From positions 124,001 through 188,000 of the forward strand of contig NZ_JMIW01000001.1 of assembly GCF_000715015.1 (NCBI RefSeq): 64,000 nt of DNA, given 5' to 3'. Numbering within the stretch: the stretch's first letter is position 1; each line of letters opens with the position of its first letter. Origin of the DNA: Erythrobacter longus. GTDB lineage: Bacteria; Pseudomonadota; Alphaproteobacteria; Sphingomonadales; Sphingomonadaceae. The notes beneath the pieces are model-generated. The model saw only the letters and a list, made by a program, of their open reading frames with translations. It had not been told where the DNA came from and did not search any database. Position numbers and translations under genes: made by a program. Of this stretch, positions 1 through 8,185 are shown piece after piece.

Positions 1-1
1 G

Positions 2-646
2 CGTTTGAGAGATGCCTATGTGACGCCTGATCCGGCGGCTCGAATAGCGGCAATGCGCGGGCTATGGGACACAGGAGCGACCGGCTTTGCTGGCCAAATT
101 CTGACCGCTTATGCTGCCGCCCGCGTTCCGCCTGCTGCTGAAAACCTTGGCGATGCGCCGCAGTTGATCGGCTCCATGCTCACCGCAGGATTGGACCGCG
201 ATGCCATGGCCTGGGAGCCTTTTGTTGAAGAGGGTTCTTTGAGTTGGGGCCTGCTGGCGCTGTCTAACCCCAATGCTGGCAGTGCTAGTATTGCGGGCGT
301 GGATGACTTTCTTAGCAATGACGACAGCCAAGAGGCGCGCAAATCAGCGTTTCTCATCGCTGGCCTAGGTGGTCTTGGCCGTTTGCCGGGCGGGGATGTC
401 AACGGTTACGGCGCCCAAATTGGTGTGGATTTCGCACGTCAAACCCGCTGGACCCGGATGATCGACCGCGCGGCGCAGGTGAACAACAAGGCCATGGTCG
501 CGTTTTTGGCGGGGCTGGGCATGCAAGGGGAAAGCTGGAGCCAGATGACCCCTGTGCATCTTTATCATCTCGTGTCGGCCTTGAACCAAGTGGGCCTGAA
601 TGCAGAAGCTCGAATGATCGCCGCAGAGGCGGTCGCGCGCGGGTAA
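2..646 (+). CDS. Hypothetical protein, C-terminal part (5' truncated by window edge)
   Basis: The reading frame is open from the first bases of the window to a TAA at 644-646, so only the last ~214 residues are present and the true start lies upstream. The visible part is rich in Ala, Gly and Leu and looks like a helical repeat or solenoid, with no catalytic motif I recognise. It stops 8 bases before the ATG of xerD and may share its transcript. I do not recognise the family and assign no function. Codon use resembles the neighbouring genes, which supports a real coding region. Confidence 0.65.
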   Translation, partial: RLRDAYVTPDPAARIAAMRGLWDTGATGFAGQILTAYAAARVPPAAENLGDAPQLIGSMLTAGLDRDAMAWEPFVEEGSLSWGLLALSNPNAGSASIAGVDDFLSNDDSQEARKSAFLIAGLGGLGRLPGGDVNGYGAQIGVDFARQTRWTRMIDRAAQVNNKAMVAFLAGLGMQGESWSQMTPVHLYHLVSALNQVGLNAEARMIAAEAVARG

Positions 647-654
647 GCTTGCCC

Positions 655-1542
655 ATGTCGTCTGCGACACGGGATTTTCTCGATATGCTGGCAGCAGAGC
701 GGGGCGCTTCGGCGAACACTCTTGCCGCTTACACCCGCGATCTGGATGGGGCCGAGGAGCTATTGGGCGACCTTGCCAAAGCGCCGCGTACCTCAGTTGC
801 GAAGCTTGCCAGCGCTTGGAGCGACCTTGCCCCTTCGACAATTGCACGAAAGACGTCGGCGCTGAGGCAGTTTTTTGGTTTTGCGATTGAAGAGGGCTGG
901 CGCGAGGATGATCCCTCAGGCGCTCTCCCCCGGCCACGCACGCGCCGCCCCCTTCCCAAAGTGCTGGGCCACGAAGCGGTCGATGTGCTTTTCAAACGTG
1001 CCGAAATGGAGGCAGAAAGCGGAAGGCCCGCAGCAATTCGCGACTTGGCATTGCTCGAATTGCTCTATGGCTCCGGACTTCGGGCGACCGAATTGGTAAG
1101 CCTTCCTTTAAGCGCGGTGCCGCGCGATGCGCCTTTGCTCACCGTCATGGGCAAAGGCGGCCAGGCGCGCATGGTCCCGGTGAGTGAGAGAGCAAAAGAG
1201 GCGATTTCGGCGTGGTTGGAAGTACGGCCAAAAGTGCCCGTATCGCGGTTCTTATTCCCGTCACGCGGCGGCAAACCGCTTAGCCGCGTGCGGCTCTTCC
1301 AGCTATTGAAGGAGCTTGCGACGCGCGCAGACCTCGACCCAAAAGGGATTTCTCCGCACGTCCTTCGCCACGCCTTTGCAACCCACTTGTTGGAAGGGGG
1401 CGCGGACCTGCGCGTTCTGCAGACGCTTTTGGGCCATGCCGACATCGCGACAACCCAGATATACACCCACGTTGATGCGGCACGGCTTGTTGAGTTGGTA
1501 AACTCGCGCCACCCTCTTGCCGAGAAGCGCGTGAAGCACTAG
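655..1542 (+). CDS. xerD: Tyrosine recombinase XerD
   Basis: Site-specific recombinase that, with XerC, resolves chromosome dimers at dif during division. The 295-residue product has the N-terminal SAM-like core-binding domain (about residues 1-85) and the C-terminal catalytic domain. The catalytic set is visible: Arg in GSGLRATEL, Lys in [12 protein letters not shown], HxxR in [12 protein letters not shown], His in [11 protein letters not shown] and the nucleophilic Tyr in IYTHV. I chose the ATG at 655 over a TTG at 649; neither has a strong Shine-Dalgarno. Full family length and a neighbouring accA argue for the housekeeping XerD rather than a phage integrase, although XerC and XerD are hard to tell apart by eye. 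Confidence 0.9.
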   Translation: MSSATRDFLDMLAAERGASANTLAAYTRDLDGAEELLGDLAKAPRTSVAKLASAWSDLAPSTIARKTSALRQFFGFAIEEGWREDDPSGALPRPRTRRPLPKVLGHEAVDVLFKRAEMEAESGRPAAIRDLALLELLYGSGLRATELVSLPLSAVPRDAPLLTVMGKGGQARMVPVSERAKEAISAWLEVRPKVPVSRFLFPSRGGKPLSRVRLFQLLKELATRADLDPKGISPHVLRHAFATHLLEGGADLRVLQTLLGHADIATTQIYTHVDAARLVELVNSRHPLAEKRVKH

Positions 1543-1552
1543 CGCAAAACCC

Positions 1553-2497
1553 ATGATTTCTTATCTCGAATTTGAAAAACCCGTCGCAAGCTTGGAACAG
1601 CGTATCAAAGAGATGCGCTCGCTGGAAAGCGATGACGGCGTTGATGTGGCATCAGAGATTGAGCGGCTTGAAGTCAAAAGCGGTGAGCTGCTTGCATCAA
1701 CCTATGCCTCGCTTACCCCGTGGCAAAAAACGCAAGTCGCGCGCCATCCGCAGCGTCCCCATTTTCGCGACTATATCGCCCACGCTTTCACTGACTTCAT
1801 GCCTTTGGGCGGTGATCGCAATTTTGGCGATGACGAAGCGATCATGGGCGGTTTTGCAAAGCTTGATGGCAGGCGCGTTGTGGTCATCGGGCACGAAAAA
1901 GGCCACGATACCCAGACCCGTATCAAGCACAATTTTGGCATGGGCAAACCCGAAGGATACCGCAAAGCTATCCGCTTGATGGAGCTTGCGGGTCGTTTTG
2001 GCCTTCCGGTTGTCACACTGGTCGATACCTCAGGCGCATTTCCGGGAATTGAGGCCGAAGAGCGCGGGCAGGCGGAAGCGATCGCGCGTTCAACAGAAGC
2101 ATGCCTTGCGCTGCCCACTCCGATGGTCTCTGTGATCGTGGGCGAGGGCGGTTCTGGCGGGGCGGTTGCGCTTGCGAGCGCTGAACGTGTCCTGATGCTT
2201 GAACACGCGGTATATTCGGTCATTTCGCCAGAAGGCTGTGCATCGATTCTGTGGCGCACGTCTGAAAAGGCAGCGGATGCGGCGCAAGCAATGAAAGTCA
2301 CAGCGCAGCACCTTAAACGTCTCGGCGTGATCGACCGTATCGTCAAAGAACCGGTTGGCGGCGCGCATCGTGATCCGCAAGGGACAGCGATAAACCTTGG
2401 TAAGGTTATCGGCGAAGAGCTTGATAAATTGGGCGGTATGGACAGCACAGAAATTATCGCGCTTCGTGAAAAGCGGTTCCTCGACCTAGGCGGTTAA
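1553..2497 (+). CDS. accA: Acetyl-CoA carboxylase carboxyltransferase subunit alpha
   Basis: Alpha subunit of the carboxyltransferase half of acetyl-CoA carboxylase. With AccD it moves the carboxyl group from biotin on AccB to acetyl-CoA, giving malonyl-CoA for fatty acid synthesis in the cytoplasm. The 314-residue length is normal. Typical segments are the N-terminal [12 protein letters not shown], the GHEKGHDT region, the [11 protein letters not shown] motif and [11 protein letters not shown], which forms part of the oxyanion and CoA-binding site. It begins 10 bases after xerD, so the two are probably cotranscribed. accD is not in this window. Confidence 0.97.
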   Translation: MISYLEFEKPVASLEQRIKEMRSLESDDGVDVASEIERLEVKSGELLASTYASLTPWQKTQVARHPQRPHFRDYIAHAFTDFMPLGGDRNFGDDEAIMGGFAKLDGRRVVVIGHEKGHDTQTRIKHNFGMGKPEGYRKAIRLMELAGRFGLPVVTLVDTSGAFPGIEAEERGQAEAIARSTEACLALPTPMVSVIVGEGGSGGAVALASAERVLMLEHAVYSVISPEGCASILWRTSEKAADAAQAMKVTAQHLKRLGVIDRIVKEPVGGAHRDPQGTAINLGKVIGEELDKLGGMDSTEIIALREKRFLDLGG

Positions 2498-2600
2498 TAG
2501 CCTCATAAGACAAGCAATCTGAACGAGCAGGGCTTGCTCGCAAGGTGTATTTCCCGTTAACATTAATCCCAAGGGGTTTTTCGAAGGCGGGAGATATACA

Positions 2601-4076
2601 ATGGCCAAATTCGGGCGCAAAATTGGGATGGCAGGGACAGCGACACTCGCGCTTGCCTTAACCGGGTGTATGGGCGGGGGCGAAATCCCATCTGCTTCCA
2701 CACCGATCACCACTACAGAAGCGCAGCAGGGCGCTGAATATCACCCGCAATTGCTCAACCAGTTTGGTGGCGCGATGACCGGTTCACAGGCGCAATATGT
2801 CGAATCGGTTGGTAAGAATATTGCGGTGCAATCTGGCCTTGGTAATGCGCGCGAAAGCTTCACCGTCAGCCTGCTCAATTCACCTGTAAACAACGCTTTT
2901 GCAGTACCGGGTGGGTATATCTACACCACACGCCAGCTCGTAACGCTCATGAATAACGAAGCGGAATTGGCAGCGGTCATGGGGCATGAAGTCGGCCACG
3001 TCGCGGCGCGCCATTCGCAAAGGCGCCAACAACGCGCGCAGCGTAACCAGATCGGCGGCGTCCTGGGCGCCGTTCTATCGGGCGTACTGCTGGGTGATAG
3101 CTCTATCGGGAACACGGTCTCTCGTGGGTTTTTGCAAGGGTCACAGCTGCTTACCCTAAGCTTTTCACGCTCTCAGGAAACGCAGGCCGATGATCTGGGC
3201 ATCCAATACCTGACCAATGCCGGATACGATCCACGAGCGATGGGCACCGTTTTGGCAAGCCTGGCTGCGCAAAATTCCTTGGATGCAAGGCTGCAAGGCC
3301 GCAATGCGAGCGTGCCGGAATGGGCATCGACCCACCCGGAGCCCGCAAGCCGGGTACAGCGCGCGCTCACTGCGTCTCAGGGCCTTCCGGGCACTGTCAC
3401 GAATCGCGACACATTCCTCTCGCGAATCGATGGGCTCATTTACGGGGATGACCCCGCGCAAGGCGTTATTGAGGGTAGCCAGTTTATCCATCCCGAGCTG
3501 CGCCTGAGTTTTACAGCGCCCCAAGGGTTTTACATGGTCAACTCAACGCGTGCGGTGAGCATCAATGGGCAAGGCGGGCAGGGGCAGCTTACCCTTGCGA
3601 GCTATTCCGGTGATCTTGCATCCTATGTGAGACAGCAATTCACGGCTTTGGGGGGAGAGAACAACGCTCTTGCGCCGCAAACTTTGGAGCGCACTACGGT
3701 CAACGGTCTACCCGCCGTTTACGGACAGGCGCGCGTAAATAACGGCAATTCCCAAGTGGATGTGACGGTCTTCGCGTATGAGTTTGCCCGCGACCGGGCC
3801 TATCACTTTGCGACCATTACCCCTGCGGGGAGCGCAAACCCCTTCGCATCCATGTTCCAGTCCATGCGGCGCATCACGGCATCAGAGGCCGGGCAGGTTG
3901 TACCGCGCCGTCTTGATGTCGTGACAGTGCAGCGCGGGGACACGATTTCGGGCCTTGCCCGCAGAATGGCTTATGAAAGTGGACAAGAGGAGCGCTTCCG
4001 CGTCCTCAATGGCCTTGGGCAAAGAGATGTCTTGCAGGCCGGGCAAAAAGTGAAATTGGTCGTTCGCGCCCGGTGA
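2601..4076 (+). CDS. M48 family zinc metalloprotease, lipoprotein, with C-terminal LysM
   Basis: Predicted periplasmic zinc protease related to the BepA/YfgC and LoiP group that works in outer-membrane quality control. The start at 2601 gives a lipoprotein signal with lipobox LALTGC (Cys23). The zinc site is HEVGH (His129, Glu130, His133) followed by the downstream Glu in SRSQETQADDLGIQYL. Residues from about 440 to the end hold a LysM-like repeat (VQRGDTISGLARRM), which suggests anchoring to peptidoglycan. The combination of lipid anchor, M48 protease and LysM is frequent in sphingomonads. The gene stands alone, about 100 bases from accA, and ends before a strong hairpin. Confidence 0.9.
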   Translation: MAKFGRKIGMAGTATLALALTGCMGGGEIPSASTPITTTEAQQGAEYHPQLLNQFGGAMTGSQAQYVESVGKNIAVQSGLGNARESFTVSLLNSPVNNAFAVPGGYIYTTRQLVTLMNNEAELAAVMGHEVGHVAARHSQRRQQRAQRNQIGGVLGAVLSGVLLGDSSIGNTVSRGFLQGSQLLTLSFSRSQETQADDLGIQYLTNAGYDPRAMGTVLASLAAQNSLDARLQGRNASVPEWASTHPEPASRVQRALTASQGLPGTVTNRDTFLSRIDGLIYGDDPAQGVIEGSQFIHPELRLSFTAPQGFYMVNSTRAVSINGQGGQGQLTLASYSGDLASYVRQQFTALGGENNALAPQTLERTTVNGLPAVYGQARVNNGNSQVDVTVFAYEFARDRAYHFATITPAGSANPFASMFQSMRRITASEAGQVVPRRLDVVTVQRGDTISGLARRMAYESGQEERFRVLNGLGQRDVLQAGQKVKLVVRAR

Positions 4077-4123
4077 GAGCGCGCCCGCGCTTTTGAAGTG
4101 TCAATTTATTGCAGGCAAAAGAA

Positions 4124-4158
4124 AAGCGGCGGGGATGGACCCCGCCGCTTCGCTTTTT
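4124..4158. terminator. Bidirectional Rho-independent terminator
   Basis: An 11-bp perfect GC-rich stem (4124-4134 with 4140-4150) and a 5-base loop are followed by five T at 4154-4158. On the other side lies an A-rich stretch, so it can stop both the M48 gene (+) and the flp gene (-). Confidence 0.85.
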
Positions 4159-4175
4159 GATTAAGTCGCTTAGAC

Positions 4176-4358
4176 TTAGCCAGCTGCAGTGATTGGCGCC
4201 TGCATGTCGCCTTGTACCTTGTTGAAGGTGTTGGTGAGCGTGCCACCAAGTGCACCCATAGCGGTGATTGCAGCAACAGCGATAAGAGCAGCGATAAGGC
4301 CGTACTCAATTGCAGTTGCGCCAGCTTCGTCACGTGCGAGTTTGTTGATGAAAGTCAT
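4176..4358 (-). CDS. flp: Flp/Fap-type IVb pilin
   Basis: A 60-residue type IVb prepilin. It has a short basic leader, then the hallmark EAGATAIEYGLIAALIAVA: prepilin peptidase (TadV/CpaA) should cut after Gly13, leaving the conserved Glu near +5 and a single hydrophobic helix that packs the pilus. The ATG at 4358 has a clear AGGAG 9 bases upstream. Flp pili made by the tad/cpa machinery mediate surface attachment and, in Caulobacter, are polar and cell-cycle controlled. None of the tad/cpa genes are here, so this is a detached pilin gene. It shares strand with a second pilin-like gene upstream but is separated from it by ~125 bases. Confidence 0.92.
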   Translation of the reverse strand: MTFINKLARDEAGATAIEYGLIAALIAVAAITAMGALGGTLTNTFNKVQGDMQAPITAAG

Positions 4359-4482
4359 TTGTAGTCTCCTGGTTTTGGTCTTCGGTACCCGTGTCCGCCT
4401 GCCCTGTGGCCAATTGGACGATTCGTGGATTAGACGGTAAGCAATTGAGAAATTCCTAATTCGGAACCTTTCTAAAACGTTA

Positions 4483-4668
4483 CTAGTTGTTCATCGCCTC
4501 CACTGAGCGATCTTGAACGAGGGTCCATGTTTGATCGGAAACAGCTGCAACGCTTTGCAACGCACCGATCATGGCAATCACGATCAAGCTCACAATCAGA
4601 CCGTACTCAACAGCTGTGGCGCCAGAATTGTCGTTCCCAATGTGCTTAAGGAAGTTCGTCAAATTCAT
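4483..4668 (-). CDS. Second Flp family type IVb pilin-like protein
   Basis: 61 residues with leader, the DNSGATAVEYGLIVSLIVIA cleavage and transmembrane segment, and a longer polar tail than the neighbouring pilin (ending VEAMNN). Cleavage is expected after Gly17, before ATAVEYGLIV. It is clearly a paralogue of the pilin at 4176-4358 but diverged in the C-terminal half, so it may be a minor or alternative pilin. The start codon at 4668 has GGTGA upstream. A near-consensus CtrA half-site pair lies about 50 bases upstream at 4720-4734. Confidence 0.85.
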   Translation of the reverse strand: MNLTNFLKHIGNDNSGATAVEYGLIVSLIVIAMIGALQSVAAVSDQTWTLVQDRSVEAMNN

Positions 4669-4719
4669 GAAGTCACCCGTAAATACGTTCCTGACGAGTT
4701 AGAAAATCGCCGGAACCCG

Positions 4720-4734
4720 TTAAGAAAAGACTAA
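4720..4734. promoter_or_regulatory. Possible CtrA-type box in the flp2/mutT divergent region
   Basis: The sequence reads TTAA, seven bases, CTAA: one mismatch from the Caulobacter CtrA consensus TTAA-N7-TTAA. It lies 52 bases before the second pilin gene (-) and 32 before mutT (+). This is a pattern match only; pilin genes are known CtrA targets in Caulobacter. Confidence 0.35.
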
Positions 4735-4765
4735 GGACAGGGCCAAAGATGGAAAAAAATCCGAC

Positions 4766-5173
4766 ATGACTGACGCTCCGCTCTGGGTTGTCGCTGGCGC
4801 TTTGGCTGGTCCTGATGCGCGGTGGCTTATGCACCGCAGGCCCTTAAACAAAGCTCACGGCGGACTATGGGAATTTCCTGGGGGCAAGGTCGAAGAGACT
4901 GAAATTCCCGTAGAATCCCTTGTACGTGAATTGCACGAGGAACTCGGTATCATTCTTAAAGCGCCCGATTGCACGCCTGTTTGCTTTGCCGAGGATCACC
5001 GCAAATCGGGGAATCGGCCGATTGTCATATTGCTTTACAAAATCACCAATTGGGTGGGTTTGCCGCAAGCTTTGGAAGGCGGGGAGGTCGGTTGGTTCAG
5101 CGCGCAAGAGGCAATGAAATTGAAAAAACCGCCGCTTGATGAGCAATTGGCGGCCCATTTGTTCGAAAAATGA
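4766..5173 (+). CDS. mutT: Nudix (deoxy)nucleoside triphosphate pyrophosphohydrolase, MutT-like
   Basis: 135-residue Nudix hydrolase, likely 8-oxo-dGTP diphosphatase that clears oxidised nucleotides. The full Nudix box G-x5-E-x7-REUxEEUGU is present from GGKVEETE through RELHEELGI. Also seen are the N-terminal WLMHRRPLNKAHGG and WEFPGGK that precede the box in MutT enzymes. Length agrees with E. coli MutT (129 residues). In many rhizobia mutT is next to argJ; here it is alone between a pilin gene and tRNA-Arg. The exact substrate cannot be read from sequence. Confidence 0.85.
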   Translation: MTDAPLWVVAGALAGPDARWLMHRRPLNKAHGGLWEFPGGKVEETEIPVESLVRELHEELGIILKAPDCTPVCFAEDHRKSGNRPIVILLYKITNWVGLPQALEGGEVGWFSAQEAMKLKKPPLDEQLAAHLFEK

Positions 5174-5247
5174 GATTTGAGTGACAAATTGCACGAACTA
5201 GGGATTGCCAATCTGCTCACACCCTCTTATGTGCCGCACCTCAATGC

Positions 5248-5324
5248 GCGCCAGTAGCTCAGCTGGATAGAGTACCTGACTACGAATCAGGCGGCCGGAG
5301 GTTCGAATCCTTCCTGGCGCGCCA
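5248..5324 (+). tRNA. tRNA-Arg (anticodon ACG)
   Basis: 77-nt cloverleaf. The acceptor stem GCGCCAG pairs with CTGGCGC, the D arm is GCTC/GAGT, the anticodon stem CCTGA/TCAGG encloses loop CTACGAA (anticodon ACG, deaminated to ICG by TadA), and the T arm GGAGG/CCTTC carries TTCGAAT. Encoded CCA at 5322-5324. A TTGCCA box at 5205-5210 could be its -35. Confidence 0.97.
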
Positions 5325-5329
5325 AGAAA

Positions 5330-5359
5330 GCCCATCCTCGAAAGAGGGTGGGCTTTTTT
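5330..5359 (+). terminator. Rho-independent terminator of tRNA-Arg
   Basis: A 10-bp stem (5330-5339 with 5344-5353, one G-U pair), a GAAA tetraloop and six T (5354-5359), starting five bases after the tRNA. Confidence 0.9.
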
Positions 5360-5630
5360 GGTTTCGGACCTCTCGGAACAATGAACGCAAATGCCGCGCT
5401 GTTCAGGAAGGACGTGCAATCTGACGATTGCTCTCTATATTTTGTGAGGGGGCAGCCTATTTCGGCTGCGATTGAAACTGATGCTTGTTCAGATGCAAAT
5501 TTTGCACGGAACTATTTGAGCATACAGCGATTTTTACCCTTGGGATCTCGAAAGGAAGTATGACGGACCATCACCGGGTCCCTGTGCTTGCCATGAATAT
5601 GCCGGCTTGCGGCAACAGAAAGGTAATGCG
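5360..5630. other. Intergenic region without a recognised gene
   Basis: The 271 bases between the tRNA terminator and folE hold no convincing coding sequence. I see a 6-bp hairpin (GCAGCC at 5452-5457 with GGCTGC at 5464-5469) without a T run, and the probable folE promoter and leader. The base composition is more AT-rich than the flanking genes. Confidence 0.5.
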
Positions 5631-6254
5631 ATGAACAATATGTGTAGCCACAGCCATGGCGAATTTGACCCGGATAATCCGTTGAACAAACCTGATGTTC
5701 CCGACGATGTGCAAGATGCAATCCGCACGCTTTTGCGTTGGGCGGGTGATGATCCCGACCGCGAAGGTTTAATCGACACACCCAAGCGGGTGGGCCGCGC
5801 GTGGCTCGAGTATTGCCGAGGCAATCAGGAAGATCCTGCGATCCATCTGGCGCGCATCTTTGAAGAGGTGGGCGGTTATGAAGAGATTGTGCTGCTCAAA
5901 GGCATTCCCTTTCAGTCGCACTGCGAACACCACATGGCCCCGATCACCGGAAAGGCTCACATTGCCTATCTTCCGGCCAAGAAAGTCGTAGGCATCTCCA
6001 AGCTTGCCCGCGTGCTGCATGGCTATGCTAACCGCCTTCAGGTGCAAGAGCGCCTGACCGCAGAGGTTGCCGACTGTATCTGGAACAACCTTGAGCCGCG
6101 CGGTGTTGCGGTTGTTATTGAGGCCGAGCATGGTTGTATGACCGGACGCGGCGTTAAAGTGCACGAGGTTGAGATGCTCACCAGCCGCATGATGGGCTGT
6201 TTCCTCGAAGATGCAGCAAGCCGCAAGGAAGTGCTCAGCCTCATGGGCTTTTGA
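5631..6254 (+). CDS. folE: GTP cyclohydrolase I
   Basis: Converts GTP to 7,8-dihydroneopterin triphosphate, the first step of folate (and tetrahydropterin) synthesis. The 207-residue product from the ATG at 5631 shows DREGLIDTPKRVGRAW, the zinc and catalytic segment FQSHCEHHMAPITGKAHIAYLP (Cys and His ligands) and the LQVQERLT and EAEHGCMTGRG motifs with the third zinc ligand Cys. An in-frame TTG at 5607 is a weaker alternative start; AAAGGT sits just before the ATG. A thioesterase gene follows 31 bases later, probably on the same transcript. Confidence 0.96.
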   Translation: MNNMCSHSHGEFDPDNPLNKPDVPDDVQDAIRTLLRWAGDDPDREGLIDTPKRVGRAWLEYCRGNQEDPAIHLARIFEEVGGYEEIVLLKGIPFQSHCEHHMAPITGKAHIAYLPAKKVVGISKLARVLHGYANRLQVQERLTAEVADCIWNNLEPRGVAVVIEAEHGCMTGRGVKVHEVEMLTSRMMGCFLEDAASRKEVLSLMGF

Positions 6255-6285
6255 GCTTACGCAAATTTATCGCTAGAGGGCGGGG

Positions 6286-6714
6286 ATGACAAAGCTCCAA
6301 CCCCTCCTGACAGCTGACGAACTCGTCGACTTTTTCTGCGAAGCTTTCCCCGGCCAAGACCGGTCTGCTCACGATTTTGTTGAGATCAAATCCGGCTTTC
6401 TGCGGCTGCGTAATTCAGCCAAGCACGCGATGCTGCGTCCGGGCGGCATTATATCCGGCCCTACACAAATGGCGGTCGCTGACCGCGCGGCCTATGCGGT
6501 GATCCTTGCGCATATCGGGATCGTTCCGATGGCAGTGACCAGCAACCTCAATATGAGTTTCCTGCGAGGCGTTGAGGCCCGCGACTTTTATGCCGATGCG
6601 CAGTTGATCAAGCTTGGCCGCCGATTGGCGACGGTTGATGTGCGGCTTTGGCAGGACGACGAGAGCACCGTGGTGGCGCAGTCCACCGTGACCTACGCGA
6701 TACCCGACCAATAA
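6286..6714 (+). CDS. PaaI-like hotdog-fold thioesterase
   Basis: 142 residues, the size of a single hotdog domain. The segment MLRPGGIISGPTQMAVADRAAYAVIL corresponds to the PaaI-type catalytic helix region, with Asp in the place where acyl-CoA thioesterases carry the acid (the residues quoted run from about 45 to 70). The second half, SNLNMSFLRGV and ADAQLIKLGRRLATVDV, is the usual sheet portion. A role in hydrolysing acyl-CoA is likely, but the substrate is unknown. It lies 31 bases after folE and ends at a bidirectional terminator. Confidence 0.8.
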   Translation: MTKLQPLLTADELVDFFCEAFPGQDRSAHDFVEIKSGFLRLRNSAKHAMLRPGGIISGPTQMAVADRAAYAVILAHIGIVPMAVTSNLNMSFLRGVEARDFYADAQLIKLGRRLATVDVRLWQDDESTVVAQSTVTYAIPDQ

Positions 6715-6715
6715 A

Positions 6716-6742
6716 AAGGGCGCCTCAATAGTGGCGCCCTTT
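6716..6742. terminator. Bidirectional Rho-independent terminator
   Basis: A 9-bp stem AAGGGCGCC/GGCGCCCTT with an 8-base loop, AAA on one side and TTT on the other, lies between the convergent thioesterase and peroxiredoxin genes. Confidence 0.85.
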
Positions 6743-6765
6743 CTCAATTCGCTTTTTCCCGCCTT

Positions 6766-7245
6766 TTACATCTGGCCAAGCATATGCTCTGCGCTGGACA
6801 CTTTGAAGTCGCCGGGCTCTTCGACGTTCAGCTGTGTGACTGTGCCGTCCTCGATCACCATCGAGAAACGCTGACCGCGCTTGCCCATGCCAAAGTCTGA
6901 ACCGTCCATCGTAAGGCCAACCGCCTCGACAAATTCGCCATTGCCATCGGCGAGCATGGTAATGTCGCTGGACCCGGCTGCCTCATTCCATGCGCCCATG
7001 ACAAAGGCATCATTGACGGCGGTGCCGACAATCTCATCTACGCCTTTGGCTTTGAGGTCGGCGGCTTTCTCTACAAAGCCGGGGAGGTGCTTGGCAGAAC
7101 AGGTCGGTGTAAACGCGCCCGGCACTGAAAACAGCGCCACTTTCTTGCCTGCGAAATACTCTGAGGCTTTGACCGGTTGCGGCCCTTCGGCGGTTGCTTT
7201 CACCATGTTCACTTCTGGAACTTTGTCGCCAACTGAAATCGTCAT
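6766..7245 (-). CDS. Peroxiredoxin, Prx5 type, single cysteine
   Basis: Thiol peroxidase of the Prx5/AhpE-like redoxin group, reducing hydrogen peroxide and organic peroxides in the cytoplasm. The peroxidatic Cys lies in VPGAFTPTCSAKHLPGF, the family signature PxxxTxxC. No other Cys occurs in the 159 residues, so this is a 1-Cys enzyme that must rely on an outside thiol such as glutaredoxin/glutathione. The start at 7245 has GGGAG upstream. A short 6-bp hairpin (GACACG, loop CTG, CGTGTC at 7281-7295) lies in the leader; I give it no function. Confidence 0.93.
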   Translation of the reverse strand: MTISVGDKVPEVNMVKATAEGPQPVKASEYFAGKKVALFSVPGAFTPTCSAKHLPGFVEKAADLKAKGVDEIVGTAVNDAFVMGAWNEAAGSSDITMLADGNGEFVEAVGLTMDGSDFGMGKRGQRFSMVIEDGTVTQLNVEEPGDFKVSSAEHMLGQM

Positions 7246-7459
7246 CACTGTCTCCCTTGCGGTCTAAGGACTCGTACCTAGACACGCTGCGTGTCCAGAT
7301 TTCTCATCCGATATAGGCGCTATAAGCGGCTCGACAATGTCTGAATTTTGAGGGGTATGCTTGGTTTATTTCGCTTAACTGCAGATGTTGAATTTCGCGT
7401 AAACTGATGCAGCGACCCTTGGGGACGTGGTGGAACACACGCCTTTAAGGATCGAGACA

Positions 7460-8044
7460 ATGAACAAGCACGCTACATCTATAGACCGAGGGTTCTGGCG
7501 CGGTGCGAAAGCTGTGGTCATGGTCATGGCCACTGCGCTTGGCGCAGCAACGATGACCGCTCCCGCACAGGCGAACGCCGGGTCGACCACCGGTTTCGAC
7601 CAGGCCCATTCCCTTCGCAGTCTCGACATCATGCTGATGGTGACCTCTCTGCGCTGCCGTTCTGGGCCTCATGATTTTCGAAGCGATTACAACAATTTCT
7701 CCGCCGTTCAATCGGCGCATTTGAATGCTGCGGGTCGCACTCTCAGGCGGTCTTTTGCTGCGAGCTATGGTGAGACAAACCCGGCACGCGCTTTGGACCG
7801 GATGGGAGTTAAGATTGCAAATTCCTATGGCGATGGTCACCCATGGCTTAACTGTGCCCAGTTGCAGCAAGCGGCTCGCGAATTGTCGCAAAGCCCAGAT
7901 GTTGACCACCTTGCAAACAAAGCACGCTATTTGCTCAGCGCCCGGCGGCCGTTGGAACAACCCGCTGTGCCCCGCCAAATTGCGCAGTCTCAGCCTGTGC
8001 AGATCGCTTACAATATGACCGCTGATTGGGAACAGCGCCCCTAA
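7460..8044 (+). CDS. Secreted protein of unknown function
   Basis: 194 residues from the ATG at 7460, preceded by AAGG nine bases upstream. The N-terminus is basic then hydrophobic (GAKAVVMVMATALGAATMTAPAQA), a typical Sec signal cut after AQA or nearby. The mature part has a conserved-looking LDIMLMVTSLRCRSGPHDF with a Cys, a central helix and HPWLNCAQLQQAARELSQ with a second Cys, so a periplasmic disulphide is plausible. Similar proteins are common in Erythrobacteraceae beside ahcY and are sometimes mislabelled as SAH hydrolase; nothing here resembles that enzyme. Function unknown. Confidence 0.75.
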   Translation: MNKHATSIDRGFWRGAKAVVMVMATALGAATMTAPAQANAGSTTGFDQAHSLRSLDIMLMVTSLRCRSGPHDFRSDYNNFSAVQSAHLNAAGRTLRRSFAASYGETNPARALDRMGVKIANSYGDGHPWLNCAQLQQAARELSQSPDVDHLANKARYLLSARRPLEQPAVPRQIAQSQPVQIAYNMTADWEQRP

Positions 8045-8087
8045 ATAACGTTCGCCAAGTGCGCCACTGCGGTGAGGGCATATGGTC

Positions 8088-8107
8088 ATATAAAGGAAAC
8101 TTTATAT
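8088..8107 (+). promoter_or_regulatory. AT-rich perfect hairpin with GAAA tetraloop upstream of ahcY
   Basis: ATATAAAG, loop GAAA, CTTTATAT: eight perfect pairs closed by a stable tetraloop, in an AT-rich island 118 bases before ahcY. No T run follows, so it is a weak terminator for the preceding gene at best. It could also be an mRNA-stabilising or attenuator element. Confidence 0.4.
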
Positions 8108-8156
8108 TGTGATTGCTCATGGACGGTTGGGCGGCTATCAGCGCGCCTAGCTTTTA

Positions 8157-8185
8157 AGACGCCGCGCGCTTGTCGATCGGCGTTT
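8157..8185 (+). promoter_or_regulatory. GC-rich hairpin in the ahcY leader
   Basis: AGACGCCG (8157-8164) pairs with CGGCGTTT (8178-8185), eight pairs with one G-U and a 13-base loop. It ends 28 bases before the ahcY Shine-Dalgarno. I do not recognise a known SAH or SAM riboswitch consensus in the leader. Confidence 0.35.

Noticed and set aside
655-1542. Phage or integron integrase
   Set aside because: Full-length Xer-type recombinase beside accA, with no phage genes, attachment-site repeats or tRNA truncation nearby.
2524-2540. Terminator after accA
   Set aside because: A 6-bp stem (CGAGCA/TGCTCG) exists but no T run follows, so I leave it out.
5348-5563. Small 71-codon frame after tRNA-Arg
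   Set aside because: Begins inside the tRNA terminator, has no ribosome site and no recognisable protein features.
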